The translations under genes and the position numbers were made by a program. Below the pieces are notes generated by a model. That model was given only the letters and a program-made list of their open reading frames with translations. It had not been told where the DNA came from and ran no database searches. 64,000 nucleotides of DNA from Centrapalus pauciflorus (Eukaryota; Streptophyta; Magnoliopsida; Asterales; Asteraceae): the NCBI GenBank assembly GCA_020465985.1, contig JAANYP010004771.1, forward strand, positions 1,020,432-1,084,431, given 5' to 3'. This document shows, in pieces, positions 10,809 through 24,122 of the stretch (the stretch's first letter is position 1; the number at the start of each line of letters is the position of its first letter).

Positions 10809-11536
10809 TTAAAAGGAAAAAATATATATAGAAAATACCTATGCATGACATGCAGGAACTGGACCACATCGTCTTAAGTGAACAGTACTGGAATATTTTA
10901 AACTATATATACTCATAATAATTATTATACATAAATAAATATCAACCTACATACTCGTATCCGCATCAAGCCATCAAATGGTATGGTTTTTTATTCCAAC
11001 TTTTTTTTTCATGTTTATAAATTTAATTTTGAACGTTGGGAAATATCATGACAAGATTAAGGTTGTCAAGATGAAAATTTCACTGATGATTGATTTCATC
11101 GGATGGAGATTATAAAATTGATCCTATAATAATGATACTCGAAATATATAAGTGGGAATGTTTAATCGTGATTTATTAAATTTGGGCCAGACTTTTTTAA
11201 AACTTTTAGTTTCAAACTTCCAATCCAATTTTGGACCTTAGTCCTCACTATTGACATTTTAGTGCCAGTATTCAAGGGTGGCACCAAAAAAGTCCGTACT
11301 AAAAACATTAAAACCTTGACCTCAAAAGTCAAACTCAAGACAAACCATACATCCACACTATAACAAGTCATGTAACACAAAGTTAGGACATACTAGCATT
11401 ATTTTCTTGTCACAAACATTTAACACCGACATTGCAGCATCATTCGACTTGATATACAAGTCAAATGATTTATCAAAATAACTTACATAAACGACAACAG
11501 ATCGTTGGTTTTAATCGGTTAATCATGTCGAATGGG

Positions 11537-14500
11537 TTAATGGGATTTGAGGCCAGCAACAGAGGGTCCGACGCCTCGAGTTATCTTCACATAGCTCACA
11601 TAGTCGACATAGTGCATTGTAAATAATGTGCTCTGGTAACGGGTCAGCTGTATACGCTTCCTCACTGATTCAGTTATGGTGCCATTGTAACCAGCTTTGC
11701 GCATCAGTGACTCAATGGCTTCTATCTTTGTCCAACCTGAAACACCCGGTATATAGAAATCATGGAACTTACATTGTCGAATCTAGCAGTTGGGATCGTA
11801 TGAAACAGATGCAATTTTCATGTTCCTTCTCGTAATTAATCAGTCATGGTGATATTTCATAAAGAATATTCTTCACGAAAGTGAAGGTAAACAAAAAGCT
11901 CAAGCATAAGCACCAAAAGTACCTTCTTGAGAAGCAACGTCGGGTAGATATGTTGCACTTCGTCTTGTATTATAATCTGGGTCGCTGAACTCGATAATAA
12001 TTCCATGCTTTCCGACCTGCAAAGATGGCCAGGTACAAGAAGAGTGAGAAAACAAAGTACAAAGGGATGACCTAGAGAGGATTGTTCTTTTCTACCAAGT
12101 CTTTACTCTGAGATTTGCAAAGAGAAAGTTGACATTACTTGAACCCGTTATCTTCCAATCCAAAGGAGTAATCTTACCGGTTGCTCAAATGTTCATCCCC
12201 AGAAAACACAAAATTAAAGAGAAAGAAAAGGGTAATGTGTATTCCAAAATTCTCTCAGAAAACAAGTTTTTCTTTTAAAATAAGAACTATTTTCACTTCG
12301 TTTCTTTATCACTGGATCCTAGATTCATGGTTTTAACTAGTAAAGACAGTGTTGTGATAGTTTAAGAACAATCATGCAAAGAACCACAAAATAAACTTGA
12401 GCAATATGCAGAAGCATACCTCCCAATCAAGATAGTTAGCAGCGTTTTCATAATTAGTAAGAATGGAAACTGTACATTGCAAGAACGGTAACTCTTTAGC
12501 CTGAATTGGTGGGAAGCGCCGATCCCTCAGAGCGCTGTGAGACAAAAGCACAATAAATAGATGAACCTCCCAATCAACATTGTAATGATGTGGTTAAGTG
12601 GGAAATAACTTTGTACAAATGAAAGCACAAATTATGTTGGAATATTGATATTATTCCAAATGTAGAGAACCAGCCTGGTTAGCGCATAATCCTTGAAGCC
12701 ATTTATGATGCAGCGAGCTTCTAGAGTCCCTATGCATCCACGTAGACGAGGTTCCCCGCCATTTACAGCTTTCTTCCAAGTGACAAACAATGGGCTGAAA
12801 GAAATCACAATGTAGCTCAAACACATCAGTTTTTAATGGTTCAAAATTATATATCTGCTATTTAGCATGTAAGAAACCAACAAAGATGTATACTTCTGTT
12901 TAGATAAGGCACCAACACGATAAGGAAGTCAAAAACACGACCTTGTAATCTAGAAAATAGCACATGTATTCACAAGCTAACTAAAACTTTATACACTACC
13001 GGTTCAATATTTAAAACACGTTTAACTTCTGGCAGTCATTCTAAATTCTAGAATCTAGAGCAAAAAAAAGAATTCATATACTTGTGGAGTAATAAATATG
13101 GCCTGCAACCCAAGAAAGTTATGATCTTTCATCAGGGTATTTGAATATTAGTAAATACCCCTCAATCATGGTAATAAACTTTATCCAAAAAGGGGAATAC
13201 CAACTATTGCAATTTCCTTTTAACTTAAGATAATCAAACTATTGCAATTTCCATAGACAATGTGTGGCGATTTCGTGATAGTATATGATGAATATAGTTT
13301 GTATGTACTTGAATCACACAAAGTCATATCTACTCTCAATTGTGAAATTTCACAATTTATACTCAAGTTAAAATGTATTAAGATAAAAAAGAACCGACAC
13401 CACTCTTGTTAACTGTTAAGAGTTAAATATCCTTATTCATTGAACACAAGTAATCAAAAGAGTGATGCGTCTAACACAATGCCTGAGAGATTTAGCATCA
13501 TACGAGTATACTACAATAAACAACAAAATTCAATGCATAAATACACTTCAAGAAGTCATAGAAGTATAGAACTCAAGGCGGTTGACCCAATGGCACCAAA
13601 TGAGTATTTGTGTGGATTTGTTTGTTGTTTCAGATACAAAAATAATAAACCATCTACATTCAAGCACAAGTAAATTTGACACAGACAACAATGACCTGAT
13701 TAAATTTAAAATTTATTGCATACTCTAATGTCTGTGGTAAAGAAAAAAACAAACAATGTCCGGCTTAAAATACTCAATAGTCAATACTTAGATGTGTGAT
13801 GAACTGATTAAAAATAAAGTTTAAAATCTCCAACGAACCCCTTGAGAATTAGTATAAGCATTTTTAACTTCAAGGTAATGAGGCCTCCAGGCTCAATCCA
13901 GTATCAAGGTTTGCTAAGATGAGGAACTAAAAAGGATGGCATGGGTAAATTTTAGTTGCAATTTGGTCATGAAGCCTCCCAATGCATAAAAGAATAGGTC
14001 TTGATCATGGTAACATAAATCAAATAATAACAAGTCTCAATTTGTAAGAATAACTTGTTCTAGAAGTTGATGGACATATAAAAAGTCATCCTAGGCTATA
14101 CAGACATGAAAAGATTGATGAATTTAACAATAATTTATCAATTAAGAAGACACTCATAAGATAATAAAGATTGAATCCATAAATGTGAATTGATTGGGAT
14201 TTACAATCCATGTGTTCTCGCACACATCTCTACTCTTGTCTTGTGTCTTGATGATGACGAGAGAAATTGACCATTGGTTCCACTAATGTCACATGATACA
14301 GATGTTCAAACTCATATGAACAATGAACAACATAATTTTACATACACTTCAATTACTTGAATTCAACATCTTGTGAAGGTACAATGCAAAACCACACTCG
14401 AATCAACCATTACACATGAACTTTAAAGAAATTGTAACCACAAACATAAGGCAACAACCTATTAACCCCAATCAGACTGCACTTTCAACTCAAAATGTCA

Positions 14501-15021
14501 CAGTTAGTTCTTCAAATCTGTCTCACTTTTTTGTGAAAAGATGCAGACTTGTAGACAACATGTATAGTTGAAGTTCCCAAAAAAAAAAAGATGCAAAAGT
14601 AAGGTAAATCACATACACACACACACACACACAAAGAAGAAAAAAATATGGAAGTCATATATAACTTGAAATCAGTAAAAACAAAAGAAGGTTCATACTA
14701 AACACATCCAAATTACAACATAATTATCATTTATAAAATCATTTGAAGCAAAGCAGGAGCGTGGAGCCCCTCAAACTCAATTAAATCACTATATACAAAA
14801 AGAACCCACAAACCAAATACACAAAAGAGTACATTAATGAATAAATATAAAGCAAGCAAGTTCATATAAAATAATGATGAAAGATTAAAACTTTATTGAC
14901 AAATAGTGAATAATTACTGTTGACCCTCATCGAAAGCAGGAGGAGGGACTTGTTCGCCGTTGAAGTGAGCCACCAGGGTATCGAAGCAATACACCACCAT
15001 TTCCCTATTTGCCGACACCAT
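11537..15021 (-). CDS. AMMECR1-family protein (five exons)
   Basis: Exons (minus): 14918-15021, 12675-12794, 12420-12534, 11923-12016 and 11537-11736; 633 bp, 210 residues. The protein starts MVSANREMVVYCFDTLVAHF and has the AMMECR1 signature LRGCIGT at residues 52-58. It ends with a conserved segment containing RYQSTLFTMHY. Length and order match the Arabidopsis AMMECR1 homologue I recall. The domain is conserved from archaea to humans; its biochemical function is unsettled, with enzymatic and scaffold roles proposed. The start at 15021 is chosen because MVSAN begins the family alignment. Exon 2 must end ACC-AG to join C-GCT-CTG of exon 3, which puts a GC rather than GT at the donor (12673-12674). 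Intron 1 is 2.1 kb and AT-rich with a short (CA)n. Confidence 0.92.
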
Positions 15022-15409
15022 TTTATGTCTTTTTCTTTGGGCTTTTTGTTGATAGTTCTCTCTGGAAATGTCAAGAATACAAACAGAGATTTTGGAATTT
15101 ATAAAATATGAGACCACCGGTTCCGATTTTGGAATTCGATCAACAAAAAATTAAATAATATAAGATACCTGGGGGTTAAGAAATTGAGGGTACGTGTATC
15201 AAACTTTTGAGGGATGGAATGGAGTGTTGCTTTTCTTCATAAGATTCCCTGGGATTATTGAAGCAACATCACCGCTAACGACGATTTTAAAAAGAAAGCA
15301 AAAAAGAAAAAAAGAAAAACAAAGTGAAGATTATTTATTCTTTATTATTAACAGCATCAACGATTTTATTTTGTATCATTTATAGCAAAACTTAAAAAAA
15401 TTGTTGCTA

Positions 15410-16161
15410 TCTATACTTCATATAATAAGAAAACAACTTGGAGTTTCTGAACCATTGGATGGAAAGAAATCAATGGTCCAGATCAATGACAACTCATAAT
15501 TATTTATAAAATGTCTCTTATACCCTTAATTAAAATCAATAATTATACTTATGTTATTTTTTTAATTCATTTTCCAAATTTACAACTTTAACTTAATTAC
15601 AATATATTTTGATTTTAATTTTTCATTAATGAATTAATATTTACCTAAAATAAATATGTGGTATTATTATTCTTAATGATCGTAGTTAAATTCAAATGTA
15701 AAAATTTGGATTTAAATGTAGAAGTATAGTAAATAAAGTTAAAAATTTTTGTTAATTATTTTGCTAACAAAATTTAAAATTTAATTGATCAAACTTCAAT
15801 TGTGAATATGATAAATTTTGATTGTTGATTTTCAGATATTCCATTATTATATTTTATCATTTTCAAAAAATATACACATTCACATAATTGAAGTTTTTTG
15901 TTTCTTACATTGATATTTCATATTTGAAGTTAATAAAAATTAAAAGAAACATTTTTTGCAAACACATATTATCTGTTTTTAATAATATAATATAATAATA
16001 TTTTTTATTTAATATCAAATAACTAAGTATTATTTTATCTTAAATTTAGTAAGTTTTCAAATTTTTTTATTTTAATTATATATAAATTTTATAATAACTT
16101 ATTAAAATATAAAAAAATATGTATTTTCTAAATCAACTCATGTAATACATGAGTTGATTAA
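15410..16161 (+). mobile_element. Helitron-like element (non-autonomous)
   Basis: The 5' end reads A/TCTATACTTCATATAATAAG, like other Helitron starts in the window. The 3' part has a perfect palindromic hairpin at 16131-16159 (AATCAACTCATGTA and its complement) just before the next element. The terminal CTRR is not clean, probably because the next element abuts it. AT-rich, non-coding. Confidence 0.55.
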
Positions 16162-16700
16162 TCTATATATTATAATAAAACAAAACAATTCATGTCACAT
16201 GTCACTTCTACAATATAAAAAAAATTTAGTTTTCCACACTTTTTTCCAAATTTAACGCTTTAACTTAATTGCATTAAATTTTGACTTTATTTTTTTTCAT
16301 TAATTAATTAGTAATAAATTAGATTTTGTAACATTTAAAATTAATGTTAACCTAAAATAAATATATATCATTATTATCTATAATAATCATAATTAGATCC
16401 AAATGTAATAATTTGAATTAGTTGTGGAAATTATTATTATTATGTATAATAAAGGAAAATATCAAATGTCATGTGTCACCTCTACGTTCACCAAAAAGAT
16501 AATTACAACTTATAAAAAATAAAAGATAAATACAATTTAATATTTTTTAAAAATATAAATATATTCTATTTTCTAATATGTAAATAATCAAAAAAACAAA
16601 CACAATTATTATTTTTGTATGTTTTTATTTTTACTCATATACATGTTATATAAATAAATTTAATTAAAAATACTCACGTAATACGTGGGTTATAAACTAG
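16162..16700 (+). mobile_element. Helitron-like element (non-autonomous)
   Basis: Starts A/TCTATATATTATAATAAAAC and ends with hairpin ACTCACGT-AAT-ACGTGGGT followed by TATAAACTAG/T. Hairpin, CTAG end and A/T insertion site are the Helitron hallmarks. 539 bp, no Rep/helicase coding sequence. A third, decayed start-like sequence (TATATAATAAAAAGAACAC) follows directly. Confidence 0.72.
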
Positions 16701-17269
16701 TATATAATAAAAAGAACACAAAAGTTAATGTCATTAAGATACAAAAAAAAAATTTAATGTTATTTATATGAAAAATACAAAAATTGATGATATTAATGAT
16801 TAAAAAAAATAAATAATGTTGCTATAAATGTTAAATAAATCAAAAAGTTGTTATTATTTTTAGTAATTAACTCATGTCTCGACATATATGAAAAAGAAAA
16901 GTCAAATTACATAAATCGTGTTAGCAATGGGAATCCTGTACTGATTTTTTTTACGAGGATGAAACCCGTGACCTCTCGCTTATAACTCCACCATTTTACC
17001 GCCAGGCCAAAGGCCCTTTGGTAAATCCTGTACTCATGCCGCAGTAATATCGAATCGGTTGGTATCAAAGTTTTTAAGACCTAATATTAGTACCGATTAT
17101 CGAACCGATTATAACATTTCGGTATTAGTATCTTATCGGACCAGTTAAAACCAATTTTTTCATCACACAAAACTAATATCAAAACAAGTAAATAAAGTTA
17201 AAATGAAAACCAACAAATAAAGTTAATATGAAAACAATAGGTAAATAATTGAGATTTTCTTATGACTTA

Positions 17270-17642
17270 GAGGGTGTTTGGATTTGCGTTTGAAAAAGTG
17301 TTGTAGCGTTTTGGAAACTAATAATCAGATAATAGCTGTAACAAAAAGTGCTGCAGGAAATGTAGTGTTTGGTTTAGCTTCTGCTGTTTGCTATCATAAT
17401 TATCAAATAATCAGTCTTTAAAGTGTTTGGATTTGCGTTTTTACTTGTAAAATGACCAAATAATCACTTATGAAGCAAATAAGCTACAATTTTTAGCTTA
17501 TGAAAAAGTGTGGTAAGATTAACGCTAAACGCAAATAATCACTTATTAACGTATGCAATCCAAACACTTTAAACTAATTATTTGCATTATTGTAACGTAA
17601 TAAGCTGATAATCTGGTTCATAACGCAAAACCAAACACCCTC
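17270..17642. mobile_element. Tourist-like MITE (PIF/Harbinger type)
   Basis: Inverted ends GAGGGTGTTTGG(A/T)TTTGCGTT with flanking TTA on both sides (17267-17269, 17643-17645). 373 bp, non-coding. Confidence 0.82.
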
Positions 17643-17718
17643 TTAAACTTTTATCACCTCCATTGGAATCTATTTTCTTACCTAATAGATAAATAATTGA
17701 TATTTTATTCCTATAATA

Positions 17719-18548
17719 CGTTTTTTTTCTTGCCAGCACTACCTGTCATGCTGACCATACACCACCCACCTAACCATATCCCACCATACCATACCCTATC
17801 CTACCTAACCATACCCCACCCACCCCAATCCTATCTTCGCCTATTATACCACACTCATCCATCCTACTCCACCCTATTCTCATCTCAATCCTACCCTACT
17901 AACCCATACCACCTTACTTTTTGTCACTCACCCTAACCTTTTCTAACCTTTTCTATCTTACCTAACCATACTCACCACACTAACCTTACCCCTGCTCCAC
18001 CGAATCATATCTCATCTACCATGCACCATCTATTTCATCACATTTTACAAACTAAAAAAATTAATGACACGGAATGAAATTTAATTTCACTTGATTTCTT
18101 TCAGCTTTCCATTTCTTAAAAATAATTTTAGAAGGGCGGAAAAATATGTATATGCTTAAAACGACAAAACTGTAAATTTTGAAGGCTGAAAAATGAGAAG
18201 AAGTCATTATGTTGCAGTAGTCGCGTTAAAGTGACTTACGTTTTTTTCCTGCCAACGCTACGTGTCATATGGATCCTACCCCACCCACCTAACCATATCC
18301 TATCCTACCTAACCATACCCCACCCACCCATCCCGCTGAATCTTATCTCATCTATCTGCATTCTACACCCATCTACTTTATTCACTTTCCAAACTAAATA
18401 GATTAATCACACGACTTGATTCCTTTCAGCAAATAATTTTAGAAGGGCGGAAATTCATGTATATACTTAAAACGACAAAACTGTAAATTTTGAAGGCTGA
18501 AAAACGAGAAGAAGTCATTATCTTGCAGTAGTCGCGTTAAAGCGACTT
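17719..18548. repeat. Tandem duplication just upstream of VAMP727
   Basis: Unit 1 (17719-18238) and unit 2 (18239-18548) start with the same T-run plus GCCA(G/A)C(A/G)CTAC and end with a ~115-bp stretch (18122-18236 and 18433-18547) that is nearly identical. Unit 1 is longer because its pyrimidine-rich CCATACC/CCTACC minisatellite is expanded (about 17755-18010). Unit 2 ends about 600 bp before the VAMP727 ATG, so the duplication lies in its promoter. Confidence 0.85.
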
Positions 18549-19155
18549 CACAGGAATTCTCCGCCCTTCCAAAATACTCCTGCCACGAAGCAAACCCTAA
18601 TTCCCACGAAACTGATCAAACCCCAATTTCATATATTCAGGTTATCATCACCCCCTCTATCTCTCGCTGATTTCAACGTTTTCTTGACAAATTTCTTTGA
18701 TCTTCATCTGTTTCCTTGATTTATTTGCTACGATTAGCTAGATCGATTGATATATTGACTCTTACAGATCAAATTTATGTATTAGTAGTGTTCATCAGCT
18801 AATTCCATGACTTTCTCTATTTTAGGGTTTATCATCTCTCGAACGATTTATTTCTGGTGGGTTTCAGTGAAGGTTATTATAGTTTTACTGCTTTTCATTA
18901 TATGCTTAATATTGTAGATCATCCGATTACGATCAATCTAATACCGTTTACTAGTAAAATGCAGTGCGACTTGAGATTTGTTTTGTGTTTTTCTGTTTTT
19001 TTTTTTTTTTTCGTATTTGACGTAAACCTGATCGAGAAACTTGAGGTTTTTGTTTGTTCTTTTCAGGAATCAGAATCAACGGGCTTACAGGAAGAATTTT
19101 GTGAGAAAGGAGTGATTTTAACTTTGTAAGTGTTACTGTGCTACCGATTCTAGAG

Positions 19156-22100
19156 ATGAGTCAAAAAGGATTGATTTACAGCTTTGTTGCAAAAGGGACC
19201 GTTGTCTTGGCTGAACACACTGCATACTCCGGAAATGTCAGTACGGTTGCTGTCCAATGCTTACAGAAGTTGCCATCTGGTAGCAGTAAATACACTTATT
19301 CGTGTGACGGCTATACCTTCAACTTCTTGCTTGACAGTGGCTTCGGTATTTGCAAAAGCCTGCACATATATGCCTTTCTTTTGTTTTTGTTGTCTATGTC
19401 AATTTAGCATTATTAACATGGCTGGCATTTCCATCCATTCGATGTAGTTTTTCTTGTTGTTGCGGATGAATCGGCAGGGAGGGGTGTGCCATTTGTATTT
19501 CTGGAGAGAGTGAAGGACGACTTTAAGAAGCGGTATGGAGCAAGTATTGGAAACGATCATCCACTTGCTGATGACAGCGATGATGATTTATTTGAAGATC
19601 GATTTAGTATCGCTTATAATCTTGATAGGGAGTTCGGGTGTGTTGATCCCATCCAATTCTGGGAATCTGTGTAATTGTATTTGTATCATGGTTGTCTTGT
19701 CTTATCCTGAATTTTAATTTTCTATCTTGTATTTTGCTGCAATTAACAGGCCAAAGATAAAGGAGCACATGGAATATTGTTTAAACCATCCAGACGAAAT
19801 GAGTAAGCTGTCTAAACTGAAGGCTCAAATAACCGAGGTTAAAGGGATTATGATGGACAACATTGAGAAGGTAAGTGTCATACTGTCATCTTCTTTATAA
19901 ATGTATAGACCTAATGTCTGATTCTCTTCTATTTATTGTACAGTCAAACTATATGGAATGCTTGTCCCCTTTGATATTGGTACATTGTTGTATGCATGTA
20001 CAAACCAGAACTAACAGTGCATTGGAAACATATTCTTATTATTACTGGATGATGGAACCATGTTATAGCAAATCAAAATTGTGGAACAACAGGGGATATT
20101 TTGTTTGGGTAACATCACTTTTTAGAACTAGAAGCTCACTTCACTTTGTACCCTACAAACTTTTTCGTATGGTGTAATAAACATCAACAGGTAAATACAG
20201 AGATAAAACATTGTTGTGTGTAATAAAATTCATGTCTGTAAACAGTTACAAGTATAAAGCGCTATTAGGAACGCTATAAAGGCTAAAGGAGTTAGTTTTT
20301 CAGGTTTAAATTATCGTAGGTACTTCAAACACCATCTATATAAACCCAATAACAGGTGGCAACTTTTGGTAACAAGATTTGTTTATAAACCGATAGAAAA
20401 GTTCATAGATTGAACTATTATGCATGTCTAATATGTTTAAAAAAAACTGTAAGCAGTAAGCACAGATGGTTTTGGAATTTTTTGAGATTTCGCAACGTAT
20501 TGCTCTTTTTCTGTGATGTATTGAAATTCATGTTTAACATCCTTGATCCTTGTATTTACATGATACTGAAAAGTAGCGAAGATAAGTTTAGACAGCACTG
20601 TGCGTCAGAAGCATCATATGCAAGCTAGTATTCAACATACATAAAAAAAGAACTTAAACGTAAAACTATATGACGTCAAGCAATCGTCGGATATCTCATC
20701 AGTGGTCCTGCTTCATCATCTTAACCTGTCTCCCTCCCTTTGGACATATTATTATGATCTTGTTCTAAGATGTACATGTATACATACAAGTTGAAGCCGA
20801 ATGACTCTGAAGTTTTTGTGCTTGCACAATAATACCGCACTCATCTATGTCAAGGAAAATGCTAACATGTAAATGAAACATACATAATGAGATCTCATGA
20901 ATGAAGTTCAATTGAGCCTTATTCATAACATACCAATCTATCATGAGTGCATTTATAAGTTACATAACCTTGTAATTGAATATAGGCCATTAAGGTGTGG
21001 ATCACATCTACATTGCTTTAAAGTTAAATTTCTGCTTTATTAGGCAAATCTGACATAACTACTTGTCCTCTCCATTTCGTAGCATATGTAGGCTGTGGTC
21101 TCATGAAGTTCTTATAGGAATACTTCTCTGTTTCATGATTCAGGTTATGGTAGGCTTTGGTCTCATGACACTTCTCTGTTCCATGATTCGGATTCAGATT
21201 TGCATTCACATTTACCTATGAGTTAGGATTAGGATTCAGGTTGGGTATTCATTCATCCCCACTTTCATTATGAATCTTAGCCCTTAGAGTTTTCAAAGTA
21301 TATTGCTTAGCAGCTCAAAAAAGTTATTCTTTGTATTGCCTTAGCGCCTAGCAGTTTCTGTAGCCAAGTCTAATTCATAGGGTTGCATTGCTTCTGGAGG
21401 GCTTACCGGCTGAGTATGACATCCATAGTACCCTTACCAGTTACCTCTTCTGTACTTTTATTTACTTGTTGAAATATAGTAATTTATCATTAGTGTTTAC
21501 TTATTAGTTATTACTTATTCATAGTTTATGCTTTTCTTATCATATACAACTTACATTTAAATGTTTAATCATGACAAATCTAGGCTTCCTGTCAGCTCGG
21601 CTGGCATAGGCTATACCTCTCATTAGAGGCATAGACTATTAAATGCTAATAAAATTTTGACCTAGTGCTTTCAGTTCCGTAATGATTCTTGCTTTTGTTT
21701 CTTTTCATTCAACTCATACATACAAGTATAGCATGCTGCCCATTTCTGGCAGCTATTGTAGGCTACGCTTGCCATAAGGTTGATAGACTATGATCAAATC
21801 AGAAAAACATGTTAGTTATCTTTTGTGGCAGATGAATTACTTCATTACTTGTATTGTAAGATGAATTGATATCTCTCATCAGGCGTGTTAGAAGTTCTAT
21901 ACTCTCACTGGAAGCAGGTCAAATGAATAAATGATTATATCAACAAATTTGATGATGTAAGAGATCATTTCAAGTTTTTTTTTTTTGAGAAGCAAGTGGC
22001 CCAAGGTATTGAAACCTTCTGGTGTAGAACTCAAGACCCCTTTGGAGAATCTCAAGTCTCAACTGCTAATCCAACACTATGGGATTAGATCATTTTCAGT

Positions 22101-24122
22101 TTTAGCTGAATCCAACTGTGTCTGCAGCACCATATTAATCTTCAAGTCATAGTCATATGTTATATACTTATATCAATATTTTTTGATGTATTTTGTGCCA
22201 CCAATTAAGGCTTACACATTGGCAATAATAGTTGGTCTTGGCTTGAGGCATGTCTAAGTTGACACCTAACAAATTGATCAGGTTTCAGTCACATTTAACC
22301 AATTTATTGTTAGCGAGTTGGGAAGTTTTGGACGGAAGAGAATCAGTGAGATGTAATTTTGTTGAGGACAAGGAGGTATTTGGGATTTGCCAATTTGGAA
22401 GGTGAGGTTGTATTTGAGATTAGGGTTAGCAATCCTACTGTAGTTAAAAATTCAAAATAAAAGCTTAATATGAATTTCTGATGGACATCATGTTACCTCT
22501 GTGCTATACATAAAGGAATGAATGATCAAACAAACATAAAGAAACCGTAAGTCCACGGTGAAACTTAAAAACCAAACATTCATGAACGTAAATAAATGAG
22601 ACTTCTGTTCATGTAATAAATATATGAATTGTTCATTGAAGATTGCTTACAATTTTCAAGTACGGAAGCATTATAAGTTGGTATTGTTAGTTCTGTCCGA
22701 TACCCAACCCATAGTTGGATTCAGTTGAGGTCGAAAATGATTGCTTCACACCATCATTGTTTTCATATTAATCATTTAGCTTGGATGTAAAGAAAGCTGC
22801 TGATACGAATCAAAGATTATTGGTGGGTAGTTGGATACCATAATAGGAGCTTTTACAAGTTTGAGATGCTAAAGGTTTTGAGTGTAATTGATGAACCTTG
22901 GCATTGACGAAAGACTCAAGGCTGTAGTAAATACGTGAAACTAGAATCATGGTTTTTTATGATAGTAAGGCGACAGTTTTGAGATGATGATGAGGTAGAC
23001 ATGTGAAGCTTATATTATGGGTTTTGGAATGGACGGTTATATGATGTCATGACGTGTTACTTTGAAAATAGAATAGAAGTTTACTTGATGGGCCAAAAGT
23101 AAAACCAGTATTGATGGAATTTTTGGAACTGCTTGAAAGGAAAAAGACCTTCTGTTCCCAAGTTGTAACTGGTACAGAATGGATGTCTCTGGTCACCACT
23201 TAATATGGAAGCAGGTGTCTGTTACTCAAGGTTAGTGCTATTAGATTTGCGCCCTTTCTGAATGTGGAGCCAGGATCTGGAGTAACTGCTCTTGTGCGTC
23301 TCAATATGTATGGGCAAATTTTCAAGCGACGTTGCTGCACATGTTGGTAATCCAAGCCACTTGTTTTGATCAAGGCTATTGTTCAGTGATGAGTGATTGG
23401 CATGTCTATCTGCAGTCGCATGTGGAGCAAAACAATTATTGCATTACATTAAACGCATTGTTGGTGATCCCAACCATTGATCTGCATATTGAAAGCTTGT
23501 GTCTTGATGAAGTTACTGAAACAAAAAGGAAACAAGAAAACTCGAGACAGAGGGCAATGCATGTACAACCTGAGTCTTTCCTATGGAAATTATTTTATCT
23601 GTTTATTTGAAATGACAAAGGCTACTTTGTGCAAATTATTTAGTATAGATGATGATCAATTGGCAGAAAGGTAACTTTAAAAAAGCAAATAGAGTGTTTT
23701 TCTTCTCTATAGAGGGAGATTAATATAGGAACATGTTCTTGGGTTTTGTCTAACTGAGCAAGCTACATCATAGTAAATAAAGTCTATTTGTTTTTCTAAT
23801 ATACAGGTTTTGGATCGTGGAGAGAAGATTGAATTGCTAGTCGATAAGACGGAGAACCTTCAGTTCCAGGTATAAGTAACTTTACATTTCTCTCCTTACC
23901 TCTAAAAACTATATTTTCTAGTGGTGGTGGTGGTGGTGGTGAAGTAACAAAAGCGGTTGTGGAACGTGTTAAATGCAGGCGGACAGCTTCCAAAGGCAAG
24001 GAAGGCAACTACGAAGGAAGATGTGGTTGCAGAATCTTCAGATGAAGCTAATGGTGGGAGGCGCCATTGCAATTTTCATCATCATAGTGTGGATGATGGC
24101 TTGTGGGGGATTCAAATGCTGA
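19156..24122 (+). CDS. VAMP727: R-SNARE VAMP727 (longin-domain vesicle-associated membrane protein)
   Basis: Exons 19156-19345, 19448-19637, 19750-19870, 23807-23869 and 23979-24122; 708 bp, 235 residues. Residues 1-127 are the longin domain, carrying the acidic insertion HPLADDSDDDLFED (101-114) that distinguishes VAMP727 from VAMP721-726. The SNARE motif spans about 145-205 with the zero-layer arginine R171. A single tail-anchor helix (about 211-230) ends in CGGFKC. VAMP727 is a seed-plant SNARE that pairs with SYP22, VTI11 and SYP51 in endosome-to-vacuole fusion and storage-protein delivery. The ATG at 19156 is preceded by a likely 5' UTR intron ending near 19067. Intron 3 is 3.9 kb, holds repeat fragments and accounts for most of the gene length. 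The 3' UTR has a (CT)n run near 24138. The promoter contains a tandem duplication. Confidence 0.95.
21968..22090. mobile_element. Possible SINE-like fragment in VAMP727 intron 3
   Basis: A T-run followed by a segment with TTTGGAGAATCTCAAGTCTC. A similar core occurs near 8138-8170 (TTTGGAGAATCTCGAGCCTC), and a loosely similar tRNA-like segment near 16945-17025. The family assignment is tentative. Confidence 0.35.

Larger units (their letters stand above)
8820..11536. other. Intergenic region rich in repeats between IF1 and the AMMECR1-family gene
   Basis: Contains a (TA)n tract, a MITE at 9569-9864 and a Harbinger-like element at 10045-10808. Other parts are AT-rich without a supportable gene. 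Confidence 0.6.

Noticed and set aside
14612..14632. (CA)n run considered as part of a CRISPR-like array
   Set aside because: A simple dinucleotide repeat in an intron; no array of spaced direct repeats exists in this eukaryotic window.
16945..17025. tRNA-like segment with GAAACCCGTGACCTCTCG
   Set aside because: Looks like part of a SINE or old repeat; it does not fold into a tRNA, so it is mentioned only in passing.
23332..23674. 92-codon frame in VAMP727 intron 3
   Set aside because: Lies inside a well-supported intron, has no recognised domain, and the surrounding sequence looks like decayed repeat.
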